From the NCBI RefSeq assembly GCF_017592545.1, contig NZ_JAGFOA010000005.1, positions 62,001-126,000 on the forward strand: DNA of 64,000 nt, read 5' to 3'. The position numbers were made by a program, and so were the translations under genes. How positions within the stretch are numbered: position 1 is the stretch's first letter; every line of letters begins with the position of its first letter. Under the pieces are notes generated by a model that ran no database searches, was not told the DNA's origin, and saw only the letters and a program-made list of their open reading frames with translations. This DNA is from Microbacterium stercoris (GTDB lineage: Bacteria; Actinomycetota; Actinomycetes; Actinomycetales; Microbacteriaceae). Positions 16,449-23,650 of the stretch are shown in pieces.

Positions 16449-16777
16449 GGTCATCCTCTCCGTTACCGCTTGGTCTGGACTCACCATGTAACGCGCGCTG
16501 AAGAGAACGCGCCTCCCTCTTGACCTGAGGGCGGGTGCATGGCTACTCGCGCGAGGGTCGACGCCGTCTCGGAGCTGCCCGCCGGTGTCACCGGGGACGC
16601 TCGCAGGCCTGTGCAGTCCGCGCTCACCGTGTCGACGCGCCAGCCGGAATGGACCGGCCCGCCGATCCGTTGTAGACTGTGATGCTCGGTGTTCTCCACC
16701 GAGAGCGGCCCCTCCGGAGACGGAAGGGCCTGGAAAATCAACAGTGTGGATGTGTCCCCTTCATTCGAGGGATTCAC
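16449..16777. other. 329-bp intergenic region between the DUF3618 operon and tmRNA
   Basis: No convincing protein gene. It must hold the minus-strand promoter of the DUF3618 operon, which I could not place, and the tmRNA promoter at 16650-16678. A short hairpin (GGCCC...GGGCC, near 16707-16731) lies in the transcribed leader before the mature tmRNA end. Confidence 0.5.
16650..16678 (+). promoter_or_regulatory. Probable tmRNA promoter
   Basis: TGGACC at 16650-16655 and TAGACT at 16673-16678 with a 17-base spacer. The start point would be near 16685, giving a 5' leader of about 93 bases that must be processed off. Confidence 0.45.
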
Positions 16778-17144
16778 GGGGCTGATCGGTTTCGACAGTG
16801 CTTGCGAATCTGCGAGAAGCGGGCCGAGGATGCGGGGTTATCTCGTTAACGCTCCCTGCAAACCAATAAGTGCCAACTCCAAGCGCACTGACTTCACCCT
16901 CGCTGCCTAAGCGAGCCTGATAGTCCGTCAGACCGTGGCTGATCCCGACACGGACCCTGGCGTCATCTAGGGATCTCGCTGCGAGACGGTGTCGAGACGT
17001 CTCGCGGGACTCTTTCTCGACTGGGCTCGTCGACTTAGGTGTCTGTGACAAAGGTCGGAGCCGAGCAGAACGCTTTCACAGACTGCGCCCGGAGAAGCCC
17101 CAGAGACTCAGTGCTGGACGGGGGTTCGATTCCCCCCAGCTCCA
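16778..17144 (+). ncRNA. ssrA: Transfer-messenger RNA
   Basis: One-piece tmRNA of 367 bases. The 5' end GGGGCTGATCGGTTTCGAC and the 3' end with the T-arm GGGGGTTCGATTCCCCCCAGCTCCA form the alanyl-tRNA-like domain (GGGGCTG pairs with CAGCTCC). The tag reading frame is at 16872-16910, encoding ANSKRTDFTLAA and ending in TAA; the LAA ending is the proteolysis signal. The 3' CCA is not encoded (the DNA continues ACGG), so it is added enzymatically. It rescues stalled ribosomes with SmpB. smpB, often a neighbour, is not within this window. Confidence 0.97.
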
Positions 17145-17164
17145 CGGACACACCCACTCTGTCG

Positions 17165-17207
17165 AAGGCCCCGTCTTCCCTGCTCACGCAGGGAAGACGG
17201 GGCCTTT
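17165..17207 (+). terminator. tmRNA terminator
   Basis: A 19-bp perfect stem (AAGGCCCCGTCTTCCCTGC and its complement) around TCAC, followed by TTTC, 20 bases after the mature tmRNA end. Confidence 0.85.
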
Positions 17208-17236
17208 CGGCGTCCGGCCGGCGTCCGGATCGGGTT

Positions 17237-17242
17237 TACGCT
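17237..17242 (+). promoter_or_regulatory. -10 box of leaderless promoter for GntR regulator 1
   Basis: TACGCT lies 7 bases before the GTG at 17250 and no ribosome binding site is visible. Confidence 0.55.
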
Positions 17243-17249
17243 CGATTCC

Positions 17250-17891
17250 GTGATCGATGACGTCCAGCCCAAGATCGAACCCATCGTCGTCCAGAAGCCG
17301 GCGCTCTCGGACCTTGTGCTGGAGCGACTCATCTCGGCAATCGGCGACGGCGCCCTGGAGCAGGGCGCGAAGCTTCGCGATGCCGAGCTGGCGGCGTCTC
17401 TGCACGTCTCTCGGATGCCGGTGCGGCAGGCGCTGCAGCGTCTCGAGCAGATCGGCTTGATCGAATCCTCGCCGAGCCGGTTCACCCGAGTGGTGACCGT
17501 GACGAAAGAACTCGCCGAGGAGACGATCGCTTTCGCCGGGTACGCGGGCGGCGTCCTGCTTCGCACCAAGCTCCCGGAGTTCAGCGATCGGGAGCGCGCC
17601 GTGCTCATCCGCGAAGTGGCGGATCTCGGTCTCGTCGAGGATCCGGCGACGCTGTCCGATGTCGTGCGCGACGTGCTTCGGAGATTGATCGATACGGGGG
17701 CGACGCACTTCCTCGGGCGCATGCTGGACCGGAGCCTCCCGGCCATCTGGTGCAACGTGCGTCGCTATGACGTTCCCGTCGATCAGACGATCCACAAGGA
17801 GGCTGTGGACGAGCTCTCCGCGAGCATCCGATCCTCCGACGCGGCCGCGGCGGAGACGGCGATGCGCCGGCTCTTCCGGCTGCCTGTGTGA
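17250..17891 (+). CDS. GntR family transcriptional regulator, paralogue 1
   Basis: This 213-residue regulator has an N-terminal GntR winged helix (about 19-82; the recognition helix includes SRMPVRQALQRLEQIGLIE) and an all-helical C-terminal effector domain (about 90-210). It resembles the regulator at 23651-24280 in layout and in the HTH, where SRMPVR-ALQRL--GLIE and SR-TRV are shared. It lacks the obvious Asp/His metal-ligand pattern of typical FCD domains. It follows the tmRNA terminator and converges on the YihY gene, so no operon partner indicates its target. Its codons use more A/T in third position than the neighbours, a weak sign of different history. Confidence 0.82.
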   Translation: MIDDVQPKIEPIVVQKPALSDLVLERLISAIGDGALEQGAKLRDAELAASLHVSRMPVRQALQRLEQIGLIESSPSRFTRVVTVTKELAEETIAFAGYAGGVLLRTKLPEFSDRERAVLIREVADLGLVEDPATLSDVVRDVLRRLIDTGATHFLGRMLDRSLPAIWCNVRRYDVPVDQTIHKEAVDELSASIRSSDAAAAETAMRRLFRLPV

Positions 17892-17906
17892 CCCTCACTC
17901 CGCGCG

Positions 17907-18920
17907 TCACGGGCGGTGCCGGATGCGCCGAGCGTCGGCCTGATCCTTCGCCTCCTGGGCGGCGCGCTTCTCGATGACCGTGGTGTCGCGCGGGGGGAGC
18001 TGGATGCCGTGCTCGGCGGGGATGCCCGCCTGCAGCTCGCGGGCTCGCTCGAGCTCTGCGTCGAACTGCGCGCCGAAGAGGAGCGCGCCGTTGGCGATCC
18101 ACATCCACAGCAGCAGGATGACGATGCCCGCGAGCGAGCCGTACGCGCGCTCGTATTGAGAGAAGCTGCTCACGTACAGCGCGAAGCCCGCGCTGGCCAG
18201 GGCCAGCGCCACGATCGCGATCAGCGCGCCCACGCTCACCCAACGGAACCGCGGCTGCTTCGAGTTCGGGGTGAAGTAGTAGAGCAGCGCCACGAACAGC
18301 GTCACCACGATCACCAGCGCAGGCCACCGCACGATCCGCCACACCAGCAATCCGGTCTCGCCGATGCCGAGGGCCGATCCGGTCGCCACCGCGAAGTCTC
18401 CGCCGATCAGCAGCAGCACGGCGCCCACCGACACCAGCGCGATCGCCAGCACCGTGACGAGAAGCTGCGATCCCTTCAGCTTCCAGAACGGCCGCCCCTC
18501 GGGCGTCTCCCAGATGCGGTTCAGGGCCCGGGCGAACGCGCTCACGTACAGCGACGCGGTCCAGATCAGGATCACGATGCCACCGCCGAGCGCGAAGCGC
18601 ACGCCGGACGACCGCGACAGCTCCTCGAGCGGGCCACGGAGCCACTGCGCCGCGTCGGGGTTCGCCTCCTGCAGCACCTGCAGCACCGCCGTCACCGCCT
18701 CCTTGTCCTGGCCGATCACGCCCAGCAGCGAGAGCACCGCGACGATCGCCGGCAGCAGCGACAGCACGGAATAGAAAGTGAGGCCCGCGGCGAGATCACG
18801 GCATTGGTCGGCGATGAACTCGCGCACCGTCTTCTTCGCCACGAACCACCAGGACAAGCGGTGGATCTCGCTCAGCGACGGCTTGGCGTCGGGTGCCTCG
18901 CGGCCCGCAGTGCTGCTCAT
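17907..18920 (-). CDS. YihY/BrkB family inner-membrane protein
   Basis: This 337-residue protein has about six membrane spans and the YihY family pattern: DQCRDLAAGLTFYSVLSLLPAI near residues 38-60, RALNRIWE (about 130-137) and YYFTPNSK (about 215-222). Once called ribonuclease BN, the family is now regarded as membrane proteins of uncertain, possibly transport or envelope, function. The tail is charged (KRAAQEAKDQADARRI). The start at 18920 (MSSTAGREA) fits family length; further in-frame upstream codons look non-coding. It is divergent from the Gfo/Idh gene. Confidence 0.85.
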   Translation of the reverse strand: MSSTAGREAPDAKPSLSEIHRLSWWFVAKKTVREFIADQCRDLAAGLTFYSVLSLLPAIVAVLSLLGVIGQDKEAVTAVLQVLQEANPDAAQWLRGPLEELSRSSGVRFALGGGIVILIWTASLYVSAFARALNRIWETPEGRPFWKLKGSQLLVTVLAIALVSVGAVLLLIGGDFAVATGSALGIGETGLLVWRIVRWPALVIVVTLFVALLYYFTPNSKQPRFRWVSVGALIAIVALALASAGFALYVSSFSQYERAYGSLAGIVILLLWMWIANGALLFGAQFDAELERARELQAGIPAEHGIQLPPRDTTVIEKRAAQEAKDQADARRIRHRP

Positions 18921-19018
18921 GACTCCATCAAACCCGCGGGGCGATCCCGATGCCTCCTGCTTGACGGGATCGGTGGGGGCGTGCCAGCCCCGCCGCCCCT
19001 CGTCGCCCGGCGTGGGCC

Positions 19019-19024
19019 TACGCT
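19019..19024 (+). promoter_or_regulatory. -10 box of leaderless promoter for the Gfo/Idh oxidoreductase
   Basis: TACGCT lies 6 bases before the ATG at 19031. Confidence 0.55.
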
Positions 19025-19030
19025 GGCCGC

Positions 19031-20113
19031 ATGGAGTCGAAGACGCCCGGGACATTCGCCATCGTCGGGGACGGCTATCGCGCGGGGCTCATCGCCCGCG
19101 TCGTCTCGCGTCTCACCCCCGGTGCGCTGCGTCTCACGGGCCTCGCGACCCGGCGGCCCGAGCGCGTGCCCGGCCTCGAAGCCGAGTACGGGGTGCGCGT
19201 GTGGAGCGATGTCGACGCGCTCGCCGCGGAGTGCGACGCCGACTTCGTCTTCGTCGCGGTGCAGGGAGACAAGGCGCCCGACGTCGTCGCCCAGCTGGTG
19301 GCCGCGGGAAAGCCCGTGCTGGTCGAGACGCCGCCGGCGCCGGACGTGCCGGGGCTTGTGGGGCTGCACGAGCTCGTCGGCCGAGGGGCGGTCATCCAGG
19401 TGGCGGAGCAGTATCACCTGGAGCCCCTGGTATCCGCGCAGCTTGCTGTGGGGGCATCGGGTCTGCTCGGGGACGTGAAGCAGGCGGACATCGCCATCGC
19501 ACACGAGTATCACGGGATCAGCGTGCTGCGCCGGGCGCTGGGCGTCGGCTTCGAGCCGGTGACGATACGCGCGCTGCGCCACCTCGCACCGGTGGTGTGG
19601 GGGCCCGATCGCGCCGGTGATCCGCAGCGGGAACGCGTCGCGACCTCCTCGCGTACGCTCGCCTGGCTCGAGTGGGGTGAGCGCCTGGGCGTGTATGACT
19701 TCGACGACCAGCAGTACCGCTCGTGGGTCCGCACGCCGCGTGTGCAGCTTCGCGGATCGCACGGGGAGCTGCGCGACACGACCGTGCGGCGCCAGGCCGA
19801 CGGCGCCCCGGTGCGGTCGGAGATCACGCGTCTCGACGCGGGCGGTCCGCACAACCACGAGGGGATGCACTTCCGCGGCTACCAGCTGGACGGCCGCTGG
19901 CTCGAGCGCAACGAGCTCGCGCCCGCGCGCCTCGCGGAAGACGAGATCGGCATCGCCCGCGCGCTGCTCGGCATGCGCGACCACGTGCACGGCGGCGCGC
20001 CGATCTACTCACTGGCCGACGCGGCCCAGGATCACTACCTCGGACTGCTCATCCGCGAGGCGGTGGCCACGGGCGAGCCGGTGCGTTCCGAGCGGATGCC
20101 CTGGGCGCACTGA
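19031..20113 (+). CDS. Gfo/Idh/MocA family oxidoreductase
   Basis: This 360-residue protein has a Rossmann half (about 8-125: FAIVGDGYRAGLIARVV, then LVETPPAPD in the position of the EKP motif) and a C-terminal alpha/beta domain. The usual catalytic Glu-Lys-Pro is replaced by ETPPA, so the lysine of the family motif is absent; activity may be altered. Members act on sugars and inositols with NAD(P). It contains VAEQYHLEP where family members carry V-EN-R-P. It stands alone in a leaderless unit, so the substrate is unknown. Confidence 0.75.
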   Translation: MESKTPGTFAIVGDGYRAGLIARVVSRLTPGALRLTGLATRRPERVPGLEAEYGVRVWSDVDALAAECDADFVFVAVQGDKAPDVVAQLVAAGKPVLVETPPAPDVPGLVGLHELVGRGAVIQVAEQYHLEPLVSAQLAVGASGLLGDVKQADIAIAHEYHGISVLRRALGVGFEPVTIRALRHLAPVVWGPDRAGDPQRERVATSSRTLAWLEWGERLGVYDFDDQQYRSWVRTPRVQLRGSHGELRDTTVRRQADGAPVRSEITRLDAGGPHNHEGMHFRGYQLDGRWLERNELAPARLAEDEIGIARALLGMRDHVHGGAPIYSLADAAQDHYLGLLIREAVATGEPVRSERMPWAH

Positions 20114-20137
20114 GACGGTGCCGCGCCCCGTGGGGCC

Positions 20138-20413
20138 TCAGGCCCGGCGCACCGACATCAGCGCCCAGCCGTCGGGCACGGCGGCGTGCAGTGCGTCGAG
20201 GTCGGGCGCCTGCACCTCCTGCAGCTCTCCCCAGCGCGCCATACGCCCCGTTGCCGTCAGCGCGGAGGAGCCCTTGGGCATGGTGACGCTCTGATGGGTC
20301 AGCTGCCAGCCCTCGGGCACCTGGGCCTGGAAGGCGCTCGCGATCGCCTCGAGCGAGGCCCCGGCGGCTTCGAGGTCGCGGGTTTCGGTGGGACGGATGA
20401 CGCCGATGAGCAC
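20138..20413 (-). CDS. Small conserved-type protein with two GW repeats
   Basis: This 91-residue protein was not recognised. It contains two similar segments, LEAIASAFQ--VPEGWQL and LDALHAA-VPDGWALM, which suggests an internal duplication. No signal peptide, membrane span or metal site is seen. The start is GTG at 20413 with a leaderless -10. It lies between the convergent Gfo/Idh gene and the SDR gene; the SDR gene reads in the same direction and ends 27 bases upstream. Confidence 0.6.
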   Translation of the reverse strand: MLIGVIRPTETRDLEAAGASLEAIASAFQAQVPEGWQLTHQSVTMPKGSSALTATGRMARWGELQEVQAPDLDALHAAVPDGWALMSVRRA

Positions 20414-20420
20414 GTCTTCG

Positions 20421-20426
20421 ATCCTA
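20421..20426 (-). promoter_or_regulatory. -10 box of leaderless promoter for the 91-residue protein
   Basis: TAGGAT on the minus strand, 7 bases before the GTG at 20413. It lies in the short gap after the SDR stop codon, giving the small gene its own transcript. Confidence 0.5.
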
Positions 20427-20440
20427 CGTGGCGGTGCCGT

Positions 20441-21184
20441 TCAGTCCTGCTCGGCGAGCCATTCGTCGAAGGTCTGCCTGCCGATCGTCGCGCCCGCTCC
20501 GGGCAGGATCGTATCGCTGCGGATCCCGCGACCGAATCGTCCCGGCAGGGGCACGGTGAGCACCGGGCCCTTCGATCCCATGTGGCGCAGCCAGCGGCGC
20601 ACGAGCTCGGGCATGCTCTCCACGCGCGGTCCCGCCAGGTCGGGCGCGATTCCCTGGGGCTCGCCTTCGGCGAGGGTGACGAGGGCGGCAGCCACCTCTC
20701 GCGCCGCGACCGGCTGCGAGGTCATCGCCGGCACGACGTGCAGGCCCAGCATGCGGCCCTGGGCCGCGGTCTGCGCGGCGAACTCGTGGAACTGTGTCGC
20801 ACGCAGGATCGTCCAACCGGTGCCGGATGCTTGCACGAGCCGCTCCTGTGCGGCCTTCCCGGCGTAGTAGCCATCGGCGATCTGCGCGGCGCCGACGATC
20901 GACAGCGCGACGTGCCGTGTGACGCCGGCCGCGCGCTCGGCCTCGAGCAGCTGCCGGGTCACGGTCTCGAAGAACGCGACGCTCTTACGCCCCGACAGCG
21001 TGGACGTGGAGGCCACGTCGATCACGGCGTCGACGCCGGAGAGGGCATCGGCGAGGCCTCGACCCGTGGTGAGGTCGATGCCGGCGGACCGGCTGAGCAC
21101 CACGGTGTGATGCCCCGATGCGCGCGCGGCGGCGACCACGTGTGCTCCGACGGTGCCTGTTCCTCCGGCGACGGCGATCTTCAT
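20441..21184 (-). CDS. NmrA-like SDR family NAD(P)-binding oxidoreductase
   Basis: This 247-residue atypical short-chain dehydrogenase has AGGTGTVGAHV at residues 6-16 for cofactor binding, DVASTS, and a YYAGKAAQE segment (YxxxK) in the active-site position. Such NAD(P)-binding epimerase-like proteins, together with carboxymuconolactone decarboxylase/AhpD proteins, are the typical genomic partners and targets of ECF41 sigma factors. Here the gene is divergent from exactly such an AhpD gene, with matching promoter elements between them. The physiological substrate is unknown. Start ATG 21184 with a GAGGGA site. Confidence 0.82.
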   Translation of the reverse strand: MKIAVAGGTGTVGAHVVAAARASGHHTVVLSRSAGIDLTTGRGLADALSGVDAVIDVASTSTLSGRKSVAFFETVTRQLLEAERAAGVTRHVALSIVGAAQIADGYYAGKAAQERLVQASGTGWTILRATQFHEFAAQTAAQGRMLGLHVVPAMTSQPVAAREVAAALVTLAEGEPQGIAPDLAGPRVESMPELVRRWLRHMGSKGPVLTVPLPGRFGRGIRSDTILPGAGATIGRQTFDEWLAEQD

Positions 21185-21225
21185 GCTGTTGCTCCCTCGT
21201 CTGTGCGGATGCTCCCTGCAGTGCT

Positions 21226-21283
21226 GACAGGACGGATCCGGGGAATGTGACGCGTCTGTCACATCATCGGCGAACCCGCGGTC
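21226..21283. promoter_or_regulatory. Divergent ECF41-like promoter pair with shared inverted repeat
   Basis: The + strand has TGTCACA (21257-21263), 16 bases, then GGTC (21280-21283). The - strand has CGTCACA (21252-21246), 16 bases, then TGTC (21229-21226). Each is one base per element or less from the TGTCACA-N16-CGTC pattern of ECF41 sigma factors as I recall it. The two -35 elements form a perfect inverted repeat ATGTGAC-N6-GTCACAT (21245-21264). Predicted starts leave symmetric 5' leaders of about 35 bases with ribosome binding sites. Confidence 0.6.
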
Positions 21284-21326
21284 AATCCTCGTGAGGCCGC
21301 GCATCCGGCGCGGCGAGAGGAAGACC

Positions 21327-21776
21327 ATGTCGCACGTCAACATCGCCAAGCTGCACCCCGAGGCCTACCAGGCCACGATGGCACTCAGCGGCGTCATCGA
21401 GAGCGCCGCCGAGGCGGCCGGCCTCGACAAGAAGCTCATCGAGCTCGTGAAGATCCGCGCGTCGCAGCTGAACGGCTGTGCGTTCTGCCTGCGTATGCAC
21501 GCGCGCGACGCCGTCAAGGCGGGGGAGACCGCAGACCGACTCGCGGTCGTCGCAGCCTGGTGGGAGTCCCAGTACTTCACCGATGCCGAGCGGGCCGCGC
21601 TGCAGCTGGCCGAGGACGTCACCCTGATGAGTGATCACGGCCGCATTCCCCACCGCGGTGTGCAGCCCGGCGAGCACCTCACCGATGCGCAGGTCTCGGC
21701 CATCACCTGGCTCGCGATCGAGATCAACGCCTGGAACCGGGTCGCGATCTCGTCGCACTTCCCTGTCGCTCCCTGA
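21327..21776 (+). CDS. AhpD/carboxymuconolactone decarboxylase-family alkylhydroperoxidase-like protein
   Basis: This 149-residue protein has the AhpD-type active site CAFCLRMH (C51, C54, H58) within a small all-helical fold. This CxxC-xxxH motif gives peroxidase or disulfide reductase activity in relatives. It starts at ATG 21327 with GAGAGGAAG upstream. It is divergent from an SDR oxidoreductase; this pair is the typical ECF41 target set. It probably acts in the cytosol in redox stress defence; the precise substrate is unknown. Confidence 0.88.
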   Translation: MSHVNIAKLHPEAYQATMALSGVIESAAEAAGLDKKLIELVKIRASQLNGCAFCLRMHARDAVKAGETADRLAVVAAWWESQYFTDAERAALQLAEDVTLMSDHGRIPHRGVQPGEHLTDAQVSAITWLAIEINAWNRVAISSHFPVAP

Positions 21777-21786
21777 CACGGGTCGC

Positions 21787-21819
21787 AGAGGATCCGGGTC
21801 GTCAAGATCCGGATCCTCT
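21787..21819. terminator. Bidirectional terminator between AhpD and the lipoprotein gene
   Basis: 11-bp perfect stem (AGAGGATCCGG with CCGGATCCTCT), 11-base loop, in the 45-bp convergent gap. Confidence 0.6.
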
Positions 21820-21821
21820 CC

Positions 21822-22349
21822 TCAGGAAGCGGGGAACGACACGAGGGGCAGGGCGTCCTCGGTATCGGCGACGATCACGAAGCCGTCGCCGAACGCGTAG
21901 GTCATGCCCCCTTCGGCGAACGGGTCGCCGAAGTACTCGAGCCCGTCGCCCTCCGAGTGCGTCCAGCCCTGTTCCGTGAGGAACGCCGTCCACTTCTCGC
22001 GCCCGGACTCGTCCATCGGCGCCCAGCCGTAGATCTGCACGCCGTGGTCGGTCGGCACCTCGGGGTTTCCCCACTTGCAGGTGATGCCGCCCTCAACTTT
22101 CGTGGTCGCAGGGTCGCCGAAGGCGAACGGCTCCTCGATCGCGCTGAGGCCGTACTCCTTGAAGTCGGCGACGAGCGTCTCCGGGATGATCGTTGTGCAC
22201 GTAGGGTGCGCGTCGGGCGCTGCGGCGCCCTCGTTCGCCGGCGTCGTGGTGTCGGGATCGGGCGTCTCACCCTTCGGCGTGCAGGCCGCAAGCGACAGCA
22301 TCGCCGCGCCGGCGAGCAGGAGCGCCGCCGGGCGACGGAACTCCGTCAT
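21822..22349 (-). CDS. Putative lipoprotein, unknown function
   Basis: This 175-residue protein has a lipoprotein signal peptide: basic start MTEFRR, hydrophobic core, and lipobox LSLAAC with C23 as the lipid-anchored residue. A Thr/Pro/Asp-rich linker (24-48) follows. The mature domain contains two cysteines (CTTIIPE and CKWGNPE) that could form a disulfide, and GVQIYGW and WTAFLTEQGW segments. No family was recognised with confidence. It overlaps hisN by 4 bases and is cotranscribed with it, probably without functional connection. Confidence 0.75.
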   Translation of the reverse strand: MTEFRRPAALLLAGAAMLSLAACTPKGETPDPDTTTPANEGAAAPDAHPTCTTIIPETLVADFKEYGLSAIEEPFAFGDPATTKVEGGITCKWGNPEVPTDHGVQIYGWAPMDESGREKWTAFLTEQGWTHSEGDGLEYFGDPFAEGGMTYAFGDGFVIVADTEDALPLVSFPAS

Positions 22350-23179
22350 GGGGTCACCGAGGACGACGCACCGCGCAGAACCGCGAGGATCGCGTCGTGC
22401 AGCACGCCGTTCGTGGCGATGGCAGAGCCGGACGCGATCGTCGGCTCGCCGTCGAACGACGAGAAACGGCCCCCCGCGGCGGCGACGATCGCGGCGGCGG
22501 CCGCGAGGTCGTACTCCTTCACGTCGAACTCGCCCACCATCTCGAGGCGTCCCTCGGCGAGCAGCATGTACGACCAGATGTCTCCGTATGCGCGGTCGCG
22601 CCAGACGGTGCGCGTGAGAGCGATGAGCGCGTCGAGGTGACCGGCGCCGTCCCACTGCGCGATGCTCTGGAAGCTCACGCTCGCGTCGTCGAGTGTCGCC
22701 ACCTCCGAGACCCGGATCGGGCGCGTCTCGCCCTCCGCCGTGCGCGTGAACGCGCCGAGCCCCTCCGCGCCCCACCAGCGGCGGCCCCAGACGGGCATGC
22801 TGACCACGCCGAGACGGACGACCCCGTCGATCTGCAGGCCGATCATCGTGCCCCAGGCGGGGACCCCGCGCAGGAAGTTCGCCGTGCCGTCGATGGGGTC
22901 GATGATCCAGCGGCGCGAGGACCGCTCGCCCTCGCCATACTCTTCGCCGAACACGCCGTCGCCCGGACGGTGCTCGGAGAGCAGCGCGCGAACCGCGCGC
23001 TCGGCGGCGAGATCGGCGTCGGTGACGTGCGACCGGTCGGCCTTGCGCGACACGTCGAGGTCACCCGCGTCGAAGCGCGGGAGTGTCTGAGCGTCGGCGG
23101 CGTCGGCGAGTCGCAGCGCGAGCTGCAGGTCGTCGTCGAGGGCACCGGGCGTAACGGGGGAGGCGTCCGGGAAGGTCAC
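22346..23179 (-). CDS. hisN: Inositol monophosphatase-family phosphatase, probable histidinol-phosphatase
   Basis: This 277-residue Mg-dependent phosphatase has the family metal sites: FGEEYG (E79/E80), WIIDPIDGTANF (91-102, D94 and D97 as ligands) and the late Asp in EFDVKEYDLAA. In actinobacteria this branch supplies histidinol-phosphate phosphatase for histidine synthesis; inositol or fructose-bisphosphate phosphatase cannot be excluded. The start is GTG at 23179, chosen because TATCCT lies 6 bases upstream (leaderless) and family alignment begins there. It overlaps the lipoprotein gene by ATGA. Confidence 0.83.
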   Translation of the reverse strand: MTFPDASPVTPGALDDDLQLALRLADAADAQTLPRFDAGDLDVSRKADRSHVTDADLAAERAVRALLSEHRPGDGVFGEEYGEGERSSRRWIIDPIDGTANFLRGVPAWGTMIGLQIDGVVRLGVVSMPVWGRRWWGAEGLGAFTRTAEGETRPIRVSEVATLDDASVSFQSIAQWDGAGHLDALIALTRTVWRDRAYGDIWSYMLLAEGRLEMVGEFDVKEYDLAAAAAIVAAAGGRFSSFDGEPTIASGSAIATNGVLHDAILAVLRGASSSVTP

Positions 23180-23185
23180 CCCTCG

Positions 23186-23191
23186 AGGATA
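23186..23191 (-). promoter_or_regulatory. -10 box of leaderless promoter for hisN
   Basis: TATCCT on the minus strand, 6 bases before the GTG at 23179. Confidence 0.5.
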
Positions 23192-23264
23192 CCGGCGGCC
23201 CCTGACACGCCCGACAGCGCGCGACCTTCTCCGACATCGCACAGGTTGGGGGCAGCGCCCGTGG

Positions 23265-23459
23265 TCACTCGGGCAGCGACCAGACGTAGCCGTCGAGTGG
23301 CATCGTGTCGGACAGCATATGCCGGGCGAAAGACGCCGTGGGGACGGGGATCGGAGGAGACACGCCCGGAGTCTCGACCGGATTAGCCGGGCCCGTGAAC
23401 TCCTGGTAATGTATTTCCTCGTTGCCGGAGAGCGCAAAGCGCCTCCAGACAGCATGCAC
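23265..23459 (-). other. Possible gene remnant (64 codons) running into tRNA-Lys
   Basis: A 64-codon frame whose second half looks coding by composition and reads like a protein C-terminus (ends in DGYVWSLPE). Its only ATG lies inside the acceptor stem of tRNA-Lys and no ribosome binding site precedes it. It may be a degraded 3' gene fragment or chance. The rest of the gap 23180-23455 must contain the tRNA promoter; TAATGT at 23407-23412 is a candidate -10. Confidence 0.25.
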
Positions 23460-23531
23460 CTCTAGCTCAATCGGCAGAGCAACTGACTCTTAATCAGTGG
23501 GTTCAGGGTTCAAGTCCCTGGGGGTGCACCA
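23456..23531 (+). tRNA. tRNA-Lys (anticodon CTT)
   Basis: Complete cloverleaf. Acceptor GCACCTC pairs with GGGGTGC. The anticodon stem ACTGA/TCAGT holds loop CTCTTAA with anticodon CTT. The T-arm is CAGGG-TTCAAGT-CCCTG. The discriminator is A (23528) and CCA is encoded at 23529-23531. Confidence 0.97.
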
Positions 23532-23534
23532 GAG

Positions 23535-23562
23535 AAGGCCCCGGTCGCGAGATCGGGGCCTT
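23535..23562 (+). terminator. tRNA-Lys terminator
   Basis: Stem AAGGCCCCG/CGGGGCCTT with a 10-base loop, 3 bases after the tRNA. Confidence 0.75.
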
Positions 23563-23594
23563 CGTCGTTCCCGCGCGGCGGCGCAGGAGAACCG

Positions 23595-23636
23595 AGGAAG
23601 GGGCGGCCGGCGCGTGTGCGCCGACCGCCCCTTCCT
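23595..23636 (-). terminator. Terminator of GntR regulator 2
   Basis: 12-bp outer stem AGGAAGGGGCGG/CCGCCCCTTCCT with an inner GGCGC/GCGCC hairpin, in the convergent gap after the regulator. Confidence 0.65.
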
Positions 23637-23650
23637 GGCTCAGACGACGA

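Noticed and set aside
16778..17249. Phage or island attachment site at the tmRNA 3' end
   Set aside because: No integrase, no repeated 3' segment and no foreign gene block follow; the terminator and a regulator gene come directly after.
21245..21264. CRP/GlxR operator (TGTGA and TCACA halves)
   Set aside because: The halves are separated by 8 bases instead of the 6 needed for CRP-type sites; the sequence fits paired ECF41 -35 elements better.
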